Shown here one piece after another: positions 1 through 7,776 of a DNA stretch of 64,000 nt; within the stretch, counting starts at the first letter, position 1; each line of letters opens with the position of its first letter. This DNA is from Arthrobacter sp. M4 (GTDB lineage: Bacteria; Actinomycetota; Actinomycetes; Actinomycetales; Micrococcaceae): positions 124,001 to 188,000 of the forward strand of contig NZ_JAIWYX010000008.1 of the NCBI RefSeq assembly GCF_020251205.1. Direction: 5' to 3'. A program made the position numbers and the translations under genes. The notes beneath the pieces are model-generated. The model worked only from the letters and a program-made list of their open reading frames with translations. It made no database searches and was not told the origin of the DNA.

Positions 1-2
1 GC

Positions 3-944
3 ATGACAGTCGACGACGCCGCCCCTGGCCGCGCCTACGAGGCGCCCTCGGAGGACGGGATTTTTGGCATGGAACCCCTCATCGGCCGCCCCAAGGTGTA
101 TGCGCACCGCGGCTCCAGCGCGGCCTTCGCTGAGCACACTCGCGCTGCCTATCTGCGGGCGTTGGCAGATGGCGCGGATGGGGTTGAGTGCGACGTCCAC
201 CTGACCAGGGACCAACACGTCGTCCTGCTGCATGATGCCAACCTGGACCGCACATCCAACGGAACCGGTCCGGTCGGAGAGCGCTCACTGGCAGAGCTGC
301 GCGAGTTGGATTTCAGCTCCTGGAAAGGCGTCCGAATCCCGGACGCGTACGGCGCAATCTCGGAACAGTTCCTGACGCTCCCTGAACTCATCGACATCCT
401 GCGGGGAGCGGGCCGCGAAATCGGCCTGGCCATTGAGTTCAAGCATCCCAGCCCGTACCAGCTGAAGCTGGAGGATCGGGTGTTGGCGCTTCTCACGGAG
501 CGTGGGTGGACGCCGGAGGAATCGCGACTGGACAACATCCAGATCAGCTTCATGAGCTTTAATCCCGACTCGGTGCACCACCTGCTGCAGGTGGTTCCCG
601 CCGAGCACATTTGCCAGTTGGTGGATGACGTGAATGTGCAGGAAGTCCGCCAGGAGTTGGGGCTCGGCGCACTGACAGGCAGCGCCGTGGCCAACGTTAT
701 GCGGCAAGCGCAACTAGAAGGCGAAGAACTGCTCGACGAAAGCAAAGTGGGCATCGCGGGTCCCGGCATCACGTACGTGCGCCGGCACGCCCTCAAGGTG
801 CAGCGCTGGATGGAGTCCGGCCGGCGATTCCGGGTGTGGACCGTGGACAGCGAAGCCGACGTGGCACTGTGCCAGGGGCTCGGTGTCCACGAGATCACTA
901 CCAACAAGCCCGCGCAGGTTTTGGCACAGCTCGCCACTCAGTAG
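3..944 (+). CDS. Glycerophosphodiester phosphodiesterase (GDPD family)
   Basis: Hydrolyses glycerophosphodiesters to glycerol-3-phosphate and an alcohol, part of phospholipid turnover and phosphate/glycerol salvage. The GDPD catalytic signature is visible: HRGSS at residues 35-39, GVECDVHLTRD with the metal-binding Glu62/Asp64, and the second catalytic His in LLHD near 77-78. No signal peptide is seen, so it is probably cytoplasmic. The 313-residue length suits the single-domain actinobacterial family. The start is uncertain: ATG at position 3 lies at the window edge, and an in-frame ATG at 69 begins just ahead of the conserved core. The gene could also begin before the window. It appears to be transcribed alone. 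Confidence 0.88.
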   Translation: MTVDDAAPGRAYEAPSEDGIFGMEPLIGRPKVYAHRGSSAAFAEHTRAAYLRALADGADGVECDVHLTRDQHVVLLHDANLDRTSNGTGPVGERSLAELRELDFSSWKGVRIPDAYGAISEQFLTLPELIDILRGAGREIGLAIEFKHPSPYQLKLEDRVLALLTERGWTPEESRLDNIQISFMSFNPDSVHHLLQVVPAEHICQLVDDVNVQEVRQELGLGALTGSAVANVMRQAQLEGEELLDESKVGIAGPGITYVRRHALKVQRWMESGRRFRVWTVDSEADVALCQGLGVHEITTNKPAQVLAQLATQ

Positions 945-982
945 CACCTACTCCATTTGCGAGAGCCGTGCCGCAGTTGTGA

Positions 983-1789
983 TTGCATGGAGGCGTGAAG
1001 CTGCTCGAATCGCCTGCTGTCCGGGTGGGTCTGTCCATCAGCATCGCCACCGGACTTTACGGAGTTTCCTTCGGCGCCTTGTCAGTCGCGTCCGGCCTGG
1101 ACTTCTGGCAAACGATGGCCTTGAGCCTTCTGCTGTTCAGCGGGGGATCGCAGTTTGCGTTCATCGGCGTGGTGGCCGGCGGCGGTTCCGGCTTGGCCGC
1201 AACAACCGCCGCCGCCCTTCTGGGCGTGCGCAACGGGATCTATGGCATGCAGATGAATGCGATGCTGCAACCGGCGGGGCGGCTTAAGTATGCCGCGGCT
1301 CAGTTCACCATAGATGAGTCCACCGCCACCGCATCCGGCCAGGAGATAATCAGCGAACAGCGACGCGGGTTCTGGACCGCCGGACTTGGCATTTATGTGT
1401 TGTGGAATTTGTTTACGGCCGTCGGAGCCCTGGCTGGCGACGCAATGGGTGACCCAAAACAGTGGGGCTTGGACGGCGCTGCCGTGGCAGCTTTCCTGGG
1501 GCTGCTCTGGCCTCGACTCAAAGGCAAGGAACCATGGGCGATCGCCGCGGCGTGCGCTGTTGCCACGGTGATGGCTGTACCGTGGGTTCCGAGCGGCATG
1601 CCGATCCTTATCGCCGCGCTGGTCGCCGCCGTGGTCGGCTGGTTCAGCCACGGCCGCAGCGACGAAGGGCTGGAGCCCGACGTCGAACCTTACCACCGCG
1701 CGGGCCGCATAAGCGGCCCCGTCGACGGCGACCCCACCGGTGGCTCTAGCGACGGCGGCTCCTCCGGTGGAGAAGGGGAGCGGAATTGA
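983..1789 (+). CDS. azlC: AzlC family branched-chain amino acid exporter, large subunit
   Basis: Large subunit of a two-component AzlC/AzlD amino-acid permease of the LIV-E class, placed in the cytoplasmic membrane. The sequence is strongly hydrophobic, opening with GLSISIATGLYGVSFGALS and the conserved FSGGSQFAFIGV stretch. The C-terminus is a hydrophilic Gly/Ser-rich tail that is probably not functional. The start is unclear: a TTG at 983 is listed, but the GGAGG at 989-993 lies inside the ORF and suggests initiation slightly downstream. The stop overlaps the next gene (TTGA), so azlC and azlD are translationally coupled. Confidence 0.87.
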   Translation: MHGGVKLLESPAVRVGLSISIATGLYGVSFGALSVASGLDFWQTMALSLLLFSGGSQFAFIGVVAGGGSGLAATTAAALLGVRNGIYGMQMNAMLQPAGRLKYAAAQFTIDESTATASGQEIISEQRRGFWTAGLGIYVLWNLFTAVGALAGDAMGDPKQWGLDGAAVAAFLGLLWPRLKGKEPWAIAAACAVATVMAVPWVPSGMPILIAALVAAVVGWFSHGRSDEGLEPDVEPYHRAGRISGPVDGDPTGGSSDGGSSGGEGERN

Positions 1790-2097
1790 GTCTCTGGTGG
1801 TGGATCCTCGCCGCATGCATCCTGGCCTATGCCACCAAGTTGGCAGGGTATTTTGTGCCAGCCAAACTGCTGCGTAGCCCTAGAATGATGCGAATCGCGG
1901 GCACCATGACCATTGGCCTGCTGGCCTCGCTCACCACGGTGAACGCCGTCGCGGCCGGCCAGTCCCTGGTCTTGGACGCCAGGCTGGGCGCTTTGGCTGC
2001 CGCAGGCGTCGCCTTGTGGCTGCGTGCCCCCTTCCTTGTGGTAGTGCTGGTGGGTGCCGGCTCCGCCGCCGCGCTGAGGCTGCTTGGCTGGAACTAG
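1786..2097 (+). CDS. azlD: AzlD family branched-chain amino acid transport protein, small subunit
   Basis: Small (103-residue) hydrophobic partner of AzlC with about three to four membrane segments, which is the usual AzlD length. It starts with TTG overlapping the azlC stop by four bases. The final codons (LLGWN and the TAG stop) form the first copy of a 26-bp tandem repeat that continues into the intergenic region. Confidence 0.85.
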   Translation: MSLWWWILAACILAYATKLAGYFVPAKLLRSPRMMRIAGTMTIGLLASLTTVNAVAAGQSLVLDARLGALAAAGVALWLRAPFLVVVLVGAGSAAALRLLGWN

Positions 2098-2160
2098 CTC
2101 TCAGGCCCTCCGGCTGGAACTGGTTCGGAGGCCTTCCGGCTGGAACTGGCTTTGAAGCCT
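2086..2160 (+). repeat. 26-bp tandem repeat starting in the last codons of azlD
   Basis: GGCTGGAACT recurs at 2086, 2112 and 2138, exactly 26 bases apart. The first copy is the end of the azlD reading frame, including its TAG. The later copies have TGG in place of the stop and lie outside the gene. The third copy decays after about 20 bases. Confidence 0.85.
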
Positions 2161-2263
2161 GGAACCGCCGCCCATTTCGCCGTTCCGGTGGCTTAGCGGC
2201 ATCTGCCAGCCTTGATTTTCGCCAGTCAAATCACCCTTCATCGGGACCTTGTGCCGCCGCTAT

Positions 2264-2299
2264 TCAGTGTTACTATGTAGTGGTAGTTAGTATCACTGA
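2264..2299 (+). promoter_or_regulatory. Probable PadR operator and promoter
   Basis: A dyad with 12-bp arms, TCAGTGTTACTA (2264-2275) and TAGTATCACTGA (2288-2299), has one mismatch and a 12-base spacer. It lies just ahead of the AAGGAGG ribosome site (2307-2313) of the padR-like gene. Possible -10 hexamers (TACTAT, TAGTAT) lie inside the dyad, as expected for autorepression. Confidence 0.6.
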
Positions 2300-2319
2300 G
2301 TAGTCCAAGGAGGTGTTCC

Positions 2320-2652
2320 GTGGGCAAACAAATGACCGAGATGCTCAAGGGCACGCTGGAAGGAATCGTCTTAGCGATCCTGTCCGTGCAGGCAGCGTAT
2401 GGCTACGAGATCACGGCCCGATTGCGGGAGCAGGGCTTCACTGAAATCGCCGAAGGCACTGTCTATGCGTTGCTCATCAGGATCGAGCAAAAGGGCTTCG
2501 TTGATGTGGAGAAGGTCCCCTCCGAGAAGGGACCCCCGCGCAAGGTGTATTCGCTCAATGTCCAGGGACGGGAATTTCTCGAAGAGTTCTGGAGCACGTG
2601 GAGCTTCCTCGCAGAACGGCTCGAACAGCTCCACAAAGAAGGAGGTAATTGA
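2320..2652 (+). CDS. PadR family transcriptional regulator
   Basis: A 110-residue winged-helix repressor of the short PadR-s2 type. It begins MGKQMTEMLKGTLEGIVLAI, continues with the typical YGYEITARLREQGF and EGTVYALLIRIEQKG winged-helix motifs, and ends in a short dimerisation helix. The GTG start has a strong AAGGAGG 6 bases upstream. It is the first gene of an operon with a DUF1048 protein and a two-gene ABC exporter, a well-known arrangement in Actinobacteria and Firmicutes in which PadR represses the exporter until an inducer binds. The inducer cannot be read from the sequence. Confidence 0.92.
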   Translation: MGKQMTEMLKGTLEGIVLAILSVQAAYGYEITARLREQGFTEIAEGTVYALLIRIEQKGFVDVEKVPSEKGPPRKVYSLNVQGREFLEEFWSTWSFLAERLEQLHKEGGN

Positions 2653-2653
2653 A

Positions 2654-3016
2654 ATGGCAGCGAAATGGATCGAGCTGGTCACCGGGTCGCTCGAGCAGAA
2701 GAAGCAATACAGGCAGTACAAGGCACGCATCGAGGCCCTTCCTGAGCCTTACGGCGCCGTGGCGAAGGCACTGCAGCGGTACTTCATGTACTACGGAGGC
2801 ATCACAGACGGCGAGACCGCCATCAAGATGTTCGACGACTTCGCGGATCTCTGGGAGCGTGCCGCGGCCGACGGCACGCCAGTGCGGGCGATCGTCGGTG
2901 AAGACCCTGTTGAGTTCGCCGAAACGTTCGCCCAGGCCTACGTAGGCACGCGGTGGATCGACAAGGAACGCGCCCGCCTGACCAAGGCTATCGAGGACGC
3001 GGAGCGGGGAGAGTAG
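2654..3016 (+). CDS. DUF1048 domain-containing protein
   Basis: A 120-residue helical protein of the DUF1048 family, which is found next to PadR genes. The ATG start follows GGAGG at 2641-2645. The reading frame stays open further upstream inside padR, but that extension has no coding character. It shows the family signature of charged helices with YFMYYGG in the centre. The exact function of this family is not established; it may act as a partner or co-regulator of PadR. The stop is within a few bases of the ABC ATPase start, so it is part of the operon. Confidence 0.85.
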   Translation: MAAKWIELVTGSLEQKKQYRQYKARIEALPEPYGAVAKALQRYFMYYGGITDGETAIKMFDDFADLWERAAADGTPVRAIVGEDPVEFAETFAQAYVGTRWIDKERARLTKAIEDAERGE

Positions 3017-3018
3017 TG

Positions 3019-3891
3019 ATGGCCACAGATGCAGCCATCTCCGTTAGGGACCTGCAGAAGTCCTACAAGGCCCTGCATGTCCTGCGCGGCGTGGACTTCG
3101 ACGTGGCGCGGGGCAGCATTTTCGCCCTGCTCGGCTCGAACGGGGCGGGCAAAACCACGGTGGTAAATATCCTGTCCACGCTGCTCAAGGGCGACGCCGG
3201 GACTGCCAGCGTCAACGGCTTCGATGTGGCCACGGAGGCTGCGCATGTGCGGGAATCCATCAGCCTCACCGGACAGTTCGCCGCCGTTGACGAAATCCTC
3301 AGCGGGCGGGAGAACCTTGTCCTGGTGGCCCGTTTGCGGCACCTCAAGAACCCGGGTTCCGTCGCAGACGATCTGCTGGATCGGTTCTCGCTGACCGAGG
3401 CCGCCGGGCGGAAGGTCTCAACCTATTCGGGAGGCATGCGCCGCCGTCTGGACATTGCGATGAGCCTGATCGGGAATCCGCCCCTCATTTTCCTCGACGA
3501 ACCGACTACCGGGCTGGACCCGGAGGCTCGCATCGAGGTGTGGCAGGCCATCAAAGAACTCGCCAGGAGCGGTACCACGGTGCTCCTCACCACGCAGTAT
3601 TTGGACGAGGCCGAACAGCTCGCAGACCGGATCGCGATCCTCCACGAGGGCAGGATCATCGTGAACGGCAGCTTGGCCGAGCTCAAGCAGCTGCTTCCGC
3701 CGGTTGAGGTGGAATACGTCGAAAAGCAGCCGACCCTCGAGGATGTGTTCCTCGCTTTGGTTGGCCGCAACGGCAAGGATGCAAAGCCGGCTATGGCCAC
3801 GGTGGCGGCACAGACCCCTCCGGCACAGACCCCTTCGGCACAGACCCCTTCCGCAACCCCTCCGGCACAGACCACCAAGGAATTCCGATGA
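3019..3891 (+). CDS. ABC transporter ATP-binding protein, DrrA-like
   Basis: ATPase subunit of a drug-type ABC exporter. It has Walker A GSNGAGKTT at residues 39-47, signature YSGGM at 136-140 and Walker B LIFLDEP at 156-162, followed by the D-loop GLD and the H-loop region. The C-terminal extension typical of DrrA proteins is present, but the last 30 residues are a Pro/Thr/Ala/Gln low-complexity tail coded by a 15-bp repeat. ATG at 3019 is chosen; a GTG at 3016 overlaps the upstream stop. The stop overlaps the permease start (ATGA). Confidence 0.93.
   Translation: MATDAAISVRDLQKSYKALHVLRGVDFDVARGSIFALLGSNGAGKTTVVNILSTLLKGDAGTASVNGFDVATEAAHVRESISLTGQFAAVDEILSGRENLVLVARLRHLKNPGSVADDLLDRFSLTEAAGRKVSTYSGGMRRRLDIAMSLIGNPPLIFLDEPTTGLDPEARIEVWQAIKELARSGTTVLLTTQYLDEAEQLADRIAILHEGRIIVNGSLAELKQLLPPVEVEYVEKQPTLEDVFLALVGRNGKDAKPAMATVAAQTPPAQTPSAQTPSATPPAQTTKEFR
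3811..3872 (+). repeat. 15-bp in-frame repeat in the C-terminus of the ABC ATPase
   Basis: Imperfect 15-base units like CAGACCCCTTCGGCA recur about four times and code for QTPSA/QTPPA-type pentapeptides. They form a flexible tail after the nucleotide-binding domain. Confidence 0.75.
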
Positions 3892-4649
3892 AAACGCATT
3901 TCTTCGGTGATACAGCTGTCCTGCTGGGACGGTCCCTGCGCCACATTACGCGCAGCATGGACACCATCATCACCACCACGATCATGCCGATCGCCTTCAT
4001 GTTGCTGTTCGTTTACGTATTCGGTGGCGCGATCAACTCAGGGTCGGACTCTTATGTGAAGTATCTGTTGCCTGGCATCTTGCTCATCACGATCGCCTCG
4101 GGCATCTCCTACACCGCGTACCGGCTCTTCCTGGATATGCAGAGCGGCATCTTCGAGCGATTCCAGTCCATGCCGATAGCCCGGTCCTCCGTACTGTGGG
4201 CGCACGTGCTGACCTCGCTGGTCGCTAATCTGATCTCGCTCGGAGTGGTGGTGCTAGTCGCGCTCCTTATGGGCTTCCGCTCGGGGGCGGGAGTGCTCGA
4301 GTGGCTGGCTGTGACCGGCATCCTGACCCTGTTCACCCTGGCACTGACGTGGATGGCCGTCATCCCCGGTCTCACGGCGAAGTCCATAGACGGCGCGAGC
4401 GCGTTCTCCTACCCGCTCATCCTCTTGCCGTTCATCAGCTCGGCCTTTGTGCCCACCGGCACCATGCCCGGCCCGGTGCGCGCCTTCGCCGAGAATCAGC
4501 CGGTGACGTCCATCGTCAACGCTATTCGCGGCCTCTTCACGCAGCAGCCGGTCGGGAGCGATATTTGGATGGCCCTTGCCTGGTGCGTCGGAATCTTGGT
4601 TGTCGCGTACTTCTTCGCGATGGTCACATACCGCCGCAGGATCTCTTAA
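3888..4649 (+). CDS. ABC transporter permease, DrrB-like (ABC-2 type)
   Basis: Membrane subunit that pairs with the ATPase just upstream, overlapping it by four bases. At 253 residues with about six membrane helices, it matches the ABC-2/DrrB family. Conserved stretches include DTIITTTIMPIAFMLLFVYV near the N-terminus and the central LDMQSGIFERFQSMPIARSS coupling loop. The operon probably exports an amphiphilic drug or natural product. A strong stem-loop terminator follows. Confidence 0.92.
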   Translation: MKTHFFGDTAVLLGRSLRHITRSMDTIITTTIMPIAFMLLFVYVFGGAINSGSDSYVKYLLPGILLITIASGISYTAYRLFLDMQSGIFERFQSMPIARSSVLWAHVLTSLVANLISLGVVVLVALLMGFRSGAGVLEWLAVTGILTLFTLALTWMAVIPGLTAKSIDGASAFSYPLILLPFISSAFVPTGTMPGPVRAFAENQPVTSIVNAIRGLFTQQPVGSDIWMALAWCVGILVVAYFFAMVTYRRRIS

Positions 4650-4666
4650 TGGAACTTGCCTCGGGA

Positions 4667-4699
4667 GCCTCAAGCGGTCATGGGAAATCCGCTTGAGGC
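4667..4699 (+). terminator. Rho-independent terminator of the PadR/ABC operon
   Basis: GCCTCAAGCGG (4667-4677) and CCGCTTGAGGC (4689-4699) form an 11-bp stem, followed by a short T-rich stretch (TTCTTC). An overlapping alternative hairpin (GAGGCTT/AAGCCTC) lies directly downstream. Confidence 0.75.
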
Positions 4700-4736
4700 T
4701 TCTTCGGCTTAAGCCTCTGCTACTCTCTGTATTAGA

Positions 4737-4757
4737 ACGATTGTTTGAAACAATCGT
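4737..4757 (+). promoter_or_regulatory. TetR-type operator 1
   Basis: A 21-base palindrome: ACGATTGTTT, a central G, and AAACAATCGT. It lies about 80 bases ahead of the tetR-like gene, in keeping with autoregulation. Confidence 0.65.
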
Positions 4758-4785
4758 TTGAAGTCGATGCTGATACGAACATTCA

Positions 4786-4797
4786 GAACGATCGTTC
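4786..4797 (+). promoter_or_regulatory. TetR-type operator 2
   Basis: A perfect 12-bp palindrome GAACGATCGTTC, sharing the ACGAT/ATCGT half-site with the palindrome at 4737-4757. Two spaced related sites suggest cooperative binding of the adjacent TetR protein. Confidence 0.6.
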
Positions 4798-4836
4798 CAA
4801 TTGGGTGAAAGATGGACAAGCGAGTTGGGGGAAGGC

Positions 4837-5715
4837 ATGACACAGGGACAGGACCAGCGGGTACGCGGATTCGAATCGAGGGAGAGGCTGCTGGCAGCCG
4901 CGCGGGAACTCATCCCGGAATTGGGCTGGAGTGGAGTGAGTGCCCGGCTTCTCGGGGATAGGGCCCGAGTTGCTGCTAGCGCGGCGCATTACCACTTTGG
5001 TTCGGTGCAGGGGGTGCTCGCCGAGGCAGCGATCGAGTCTCTTCGGGAAGCTGGGGCCGGCCTCGTCAAGCTCCTGGAATCATACGACGACCCCGCCGAC
5101 GGCCTGGCCGCGATGCTCTCTGCCCTGGACGCCCAGGACACGCTGGATGCCCATGAGGCCCAGGACCCACTGGACGCCCATGACGCCCAAGCCGCACTGG
5201 ACGCCCAAGCCGCACTGGACGCCCAAGCCGCACTGGACGCCCAAGCCGCACTGGACGCCCAAGCCGCCCTGGACGCCCATGACGCACTGGACGACCATGA
5301 CGCCCAAGCCGCACTGGACGACCATGACGCCCAAGCCGCATCGGACGCCCAAGACGCACACGCGCAAAGCAGTGTCGTCGCGGTGGAGCTCTATCTCGCG
5401 GCAGCCCGCGACCCCGCCCTTCGTGACAGGGTGGTTGCTCTGCTGGAAGAGTTCCGCGGCTGGCTAGCTGCGTGGCTCGCTGACAGGGGCCAACCCAACG
5501 CTGAGGTGGTCGCAGCGGTCCTTGCCGCGGCACTCGATGGCATCATGCTGCACCGGACCCTCGACTCGCGGGATCGAATTACAAGCTCTCCTGATGCAGC
5601 CGAAGTAAGAGGTACGGCACATGAAACCAGAAAGGGACCACTCAGTGCGGTATCCATCATCCCCATCCTCAATCGGCTGCTTGTTCCCGCGACAGGAATG
5701 GAGAAGGCGAAATGA
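4837..5715 (+). CDS. TetR/AcrR family regulator with an internal repeat insertion
   Basis: Repressor with a normal TetR DNA-binding domain (residues about 14-60, with the recognition helix around RARVAASAAHYHFGSVQGVL). Residues about 97-177 are an insertion of LDAQAA/LDAHDA-type six-residue repeats, after which a TetR-like C-terminal ligand domain resumes (VAVELYLAAARDPALRDRV). The protein is 292 residues against about 190-220 for the family; the insertion explains the excess. ATG at 4837 with GGGGGAAGG upstream is preferred to the TTG at 4801. Its stop overlaps the FAD monooxygenase start (ATGA), so it probably controls that gene. Confidence 0.85.
   Translation: MTQGQDQRVRGFESRERLLAAARELIPELGWSGVSARLLGDRARVAASAAHYHFGSVQGVLAEAAIESLREAGAGLVKLLESYDDPADGLAAMLSALDAQDTLDAHEAQDPLDAHDAQAALDAQAALDAQAALDAQAALDAQAALDAHDALDDHDAQAALDDHDAQAASDAQDAHAQSSVVAVELYLAAARDPALRDRVVALLEEFRGWLAAWLADRGQPNAEVVAAVLAAALDGIMLHRTLDSRDRITSSPDAAEVRGTAHETRKGPLSAVSIIPILNRLLVPATGMEKAK
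5124..5367 (+). repeat. 18-bp-based in-frame tandem repeat inside tetR
   Basis: Units of 18 bases such as GCCGCACTGGACGCCCAA are repeated, with nearly identical copies at the centre (about 5195-5270) and diverged copies on both sides. Some units carry GACCATGACGCC in place of GACGCCCAA. The frame is kept throughout. Confidence 0.92.
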
Positions 5716-6911
5716 GGGCGATCGTCGTCGGGGCCGGCATCGCGGGACTGGTGGCCGCCCGCCAGCTGGGGCTCGCCGGCTGGGAGGTGGACGTCGTGGA
5801 GCGCTCGCAGGCGCCGCGCCCCGACGGCTACATGATGGATTTCTTTGGCCCGGGCTACGCCGCGGCGGACACGATCGGCCTGCTTCCGCGGCTTCTGGAA
5901 ACGGCGTACCGAGTTGACTCAGCGGATTACATCGACTCCGAGGGACGGACAACAGCCCGTTTCGGCTACGAACAGTTCGCTCGTATAGCGGGAGGCAAGC
6001 TGCTCAGCCTGCTCCGCCCCGACGTCGAACTCGCCTGCGTTGCGGCGCTCGACGACGTCCCGTCCGGTCGTGTCAGGCTCCACTACGGCGCCACACCGGT
6101 GAGGATATGGGCCGACGACGGCGGTCCCGGCGTCGAGTTTTCAACGTCCCGGAACGGGCAGCAAGCCAAAATGACGCTGGAGGCGGACCTCCTGGTGGGA
6201 GCCGACGGAATCCACTCGGCGGTTAGGGCTGCGATTTTCGGCGCCGAGGAGCAATTTCTGCGGCCGCTCGGCATGCGGACGGCCGCGTACATCGTGCGGG
6301 ATCCTGACTTGGGGGAGCGTTTCGAGGGTCGCTTTATCCTCACGGACACCATCGATCGTCAGGTAGGGCTGTACACCTTGCGGGACGGGCGAACGGCGGC
6401 GTTCCTGGTGTATCGGGATTCCGACGGCGCCGCTGCGAACGGAACGCGCCAAAGGCTCCAGGACACCTTTGCCGGGATCGGGCCGATTGGCGAGGGACTG
6501 CTGGAGCTGTGTCCGGAGGACCCTTATGACGATGTAGTGGCGCAGGTTGCCATGCCCCAATGGCACAAGGGCCGGGCAGTGCTCATCGGCGATGCGTGCC
6601 AGGCGGTATCCCTGCTCGCGGGCCAGGGCGCTTCCCTCGCCGTCGCGGGGGCGGCACTGTTGGCCGACGTCCTCCAACCCCTGCCGGAAGGCGCGTCCAG
6701 CCGCGAGATCGAAGCGGCCCTCGACGACTACCAGCAACAGTGGCGGCCCATCGTGGAGGAAACCCAGGCGGTGGGACGGCGTGCGGCGTCGTCGTTCCTT
6801 CCCGCCAGCCGGATCCAGCTTCTTGCGCGGCGCTGGACGCTCCGACTCTCCGGGCTGCCCGGCATAGACCGCATCCTGGCGCGCCAGATCGTCGGCCGGC
6901 TGGTTAAATAG
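5712..6911 (+). CDS. FAD-dependent monooxygenase (PHBH/TetX-like)
   Basis: Aromatic or antibiotic hydroxylase of the group A flavoprotein family, 399 residues. The N-terminal Rossmann motif is GAGIAG (residues 7-12). The middle DG motif reads LLVGADGIHS, and the FAD-binding GD motif reads LIGDACQAVSLLAGQGAS. It overlaps tetR by four bases, so the two form an operon. Its position beside a drug-type ABC exporter suggests a role in modifying a xenobiotic or antibiotic, but the substrate cannot be told from sequence. A long perfect hairpin follows the stop. Confidence 0.9.
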   Translation: MRAIVVGAGIAGLVAARQLGLAGWEVDVVERSQAPRPDGYMMDFFGPGYAAADTIGLLPRLLETAYRVDSADYIDSEGRTTARFGYEQFARIAGGKLLSLLRPDVELACVAALDDVPSGRVRLHYGATPVRIWADDGGPGVEFSTSRNGQQAKMTLEADLLVGADGIHSAVRAAIFGAEEQFLRPLGMRTAAYIVRDPDLGERFEGRFILTDTIDRQVGLYTLRDGRTAAFLVYRDSDGAAANGTRQRLQDTFAGIGPIGEGLLELCPEDPYDDVVAQVAMPQWHKGRAVLIGDACQAVSLLAGQGASLAVAGAALLADVLQPLPEGASSREIEAALDDYQQQWRPIVEETQAVGRRAASSFLPASRIQLLARRWTLRLSGLPGIDRILARQIVGRLVK

Positions 6912-6915
6912 TGCG

Positions 6916-6946
6916 GCCGTCGTCGGGCTCTGAGCCCGACGACGGC
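6916..6946 (+). terminator. Perfect 13-15-bp hairpin after the monooxygenase gene
   Basis: GCCGTCGTCGGGC (6916-6928) pairs with GCCCGACGACGGC (6934-6946). It lacks a clear T-run (TTGCGTT follows) but lies immediately after the stop, so it is a likely terminator. Confidence 0.6.
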
Positions 6947-7109
6947 TTGCGTTAGGTACGACGTCGGCGCGCCCGGGCGGCGGCTAGCTCGACGGCGGCT
7001 TGCGTTAGGTACGACGTCCGCGGGGCCGGGAGGCCGCTAGCTCGACGGCGGCGGGCCCGGGCGGCGGCTAGCTCGACGGCGTGCCGGGGCGGCGGCTAGC
7101 TCGACGGCG
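6945..7109 (+). repeat. Tandem repeats anchored on the stop codon of the DUF5684 gene
   Basis: CTAGCTCGACGGCG occurs at 6984, 7037, 7068 and 7096. The copy at 7096 is the reverse complement of the real 3' end of the minus-strand gene, including its TAG. A larger 53-bp unit (starting TTGCGTTAGGTACGACGTC) is duplicated at 6948 and 7001. Spacings are 53, 31 and 28 bases. Confidence 0.88.
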
Positions 7110-7695
7110 GCGTGGGGTTATGCGGGTTGTTGCTGTACGGCTGCTGGCCATACGGCTGCTGGGGCTGCTGCCCGTAGGGCTGGGGCGGGTACGGCTGCTG
7201 GGGCTGCTGCCCGTAGGGCTGGGGAGGGTAGGGCTGCTGATAAGGCTGCTGTGGGTATGGTGCGTTGCCGTAGCCAGGCCCATATTGAGGCTGCTGCCAG
7301 GCCGCGGCCGGGCCCAGGTAACGCGCGGAGCCGTAGGACAGCATGGGGACGAAGACGATGGGGAGCAGGACCAGGCCTACCGTGTAGCCCGAATCCTTGC
7401 CGAAAGATTTGGCGAGGTCGTTCAAAACGATGATGGCAAACACGATGTTGACGAACGGAATCAACAAAAAGAGGAACCAGTATCCGGGCCGTCCCGCGAT
7501 CTGCACCAGTCGGAAACCGTTATAGAACGGGACGAATGCTTCCCACGCCGGGCGGCCCGCTTTGGTGAAGATGCCCATGTAGAGAAGGCCGACGATTCCG
7601 AAGATCACCACAAAGTAGATCAGCATAAAGCCGAAGACCGCGGCAGCCGTGGCGCCGCTGTCGTAGTAGTCGTACCTGCCCAGAAGAATGTCCAT
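7096..7695 (-). CDS. DUF5684 domain-containing membrane protein with a PQQPY-rich tail
   Basis: A 199-residue protein with about four membrane helices (residues about 18-115) and the DUF5684 signature FTKAGRPAWEAFVPFYNGF then LVQIAGRPGYWFLFL. The last 70 residues are a Pro/Gln/Tyr-rich tail with repeated PYPPQPYGQQPQQ units, as in many actinobacterial envelope proteins. Function is unknown; family members are often annotated as signal-peptidase-like neighbours or plain membrane proteins. The coding end is duplicated downstream in the repeat block. Confidence 0.8.
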   Translation of the reverse strand: MDILLGRYDYYDSGATAAAVFGFMLIYFVVIFGIVGLLYMGIFTKAGRPAWEAFVPFYNGFRLVQIAGRPGYWFLFLLIPFVNIVFAIIVLNDLAKSFGKDSGYTVGLVLLPIVFVPMLSYGSARYLGPAAAWQQPQYGPGYGNAPYPQQPYQQPYPPQPYGQQPQQPYPPQPYGQQPQQPYGQQPYSNNPHNPTPPSS

Positions 7696-7776
7696 GGTGC
7701 CGAGGTTACTGCCGGCGGCGGGTTGGGTCGATGGGGAGAACTCCCAGTTGCGGCGGCACGTATTTCCTGCACTACG

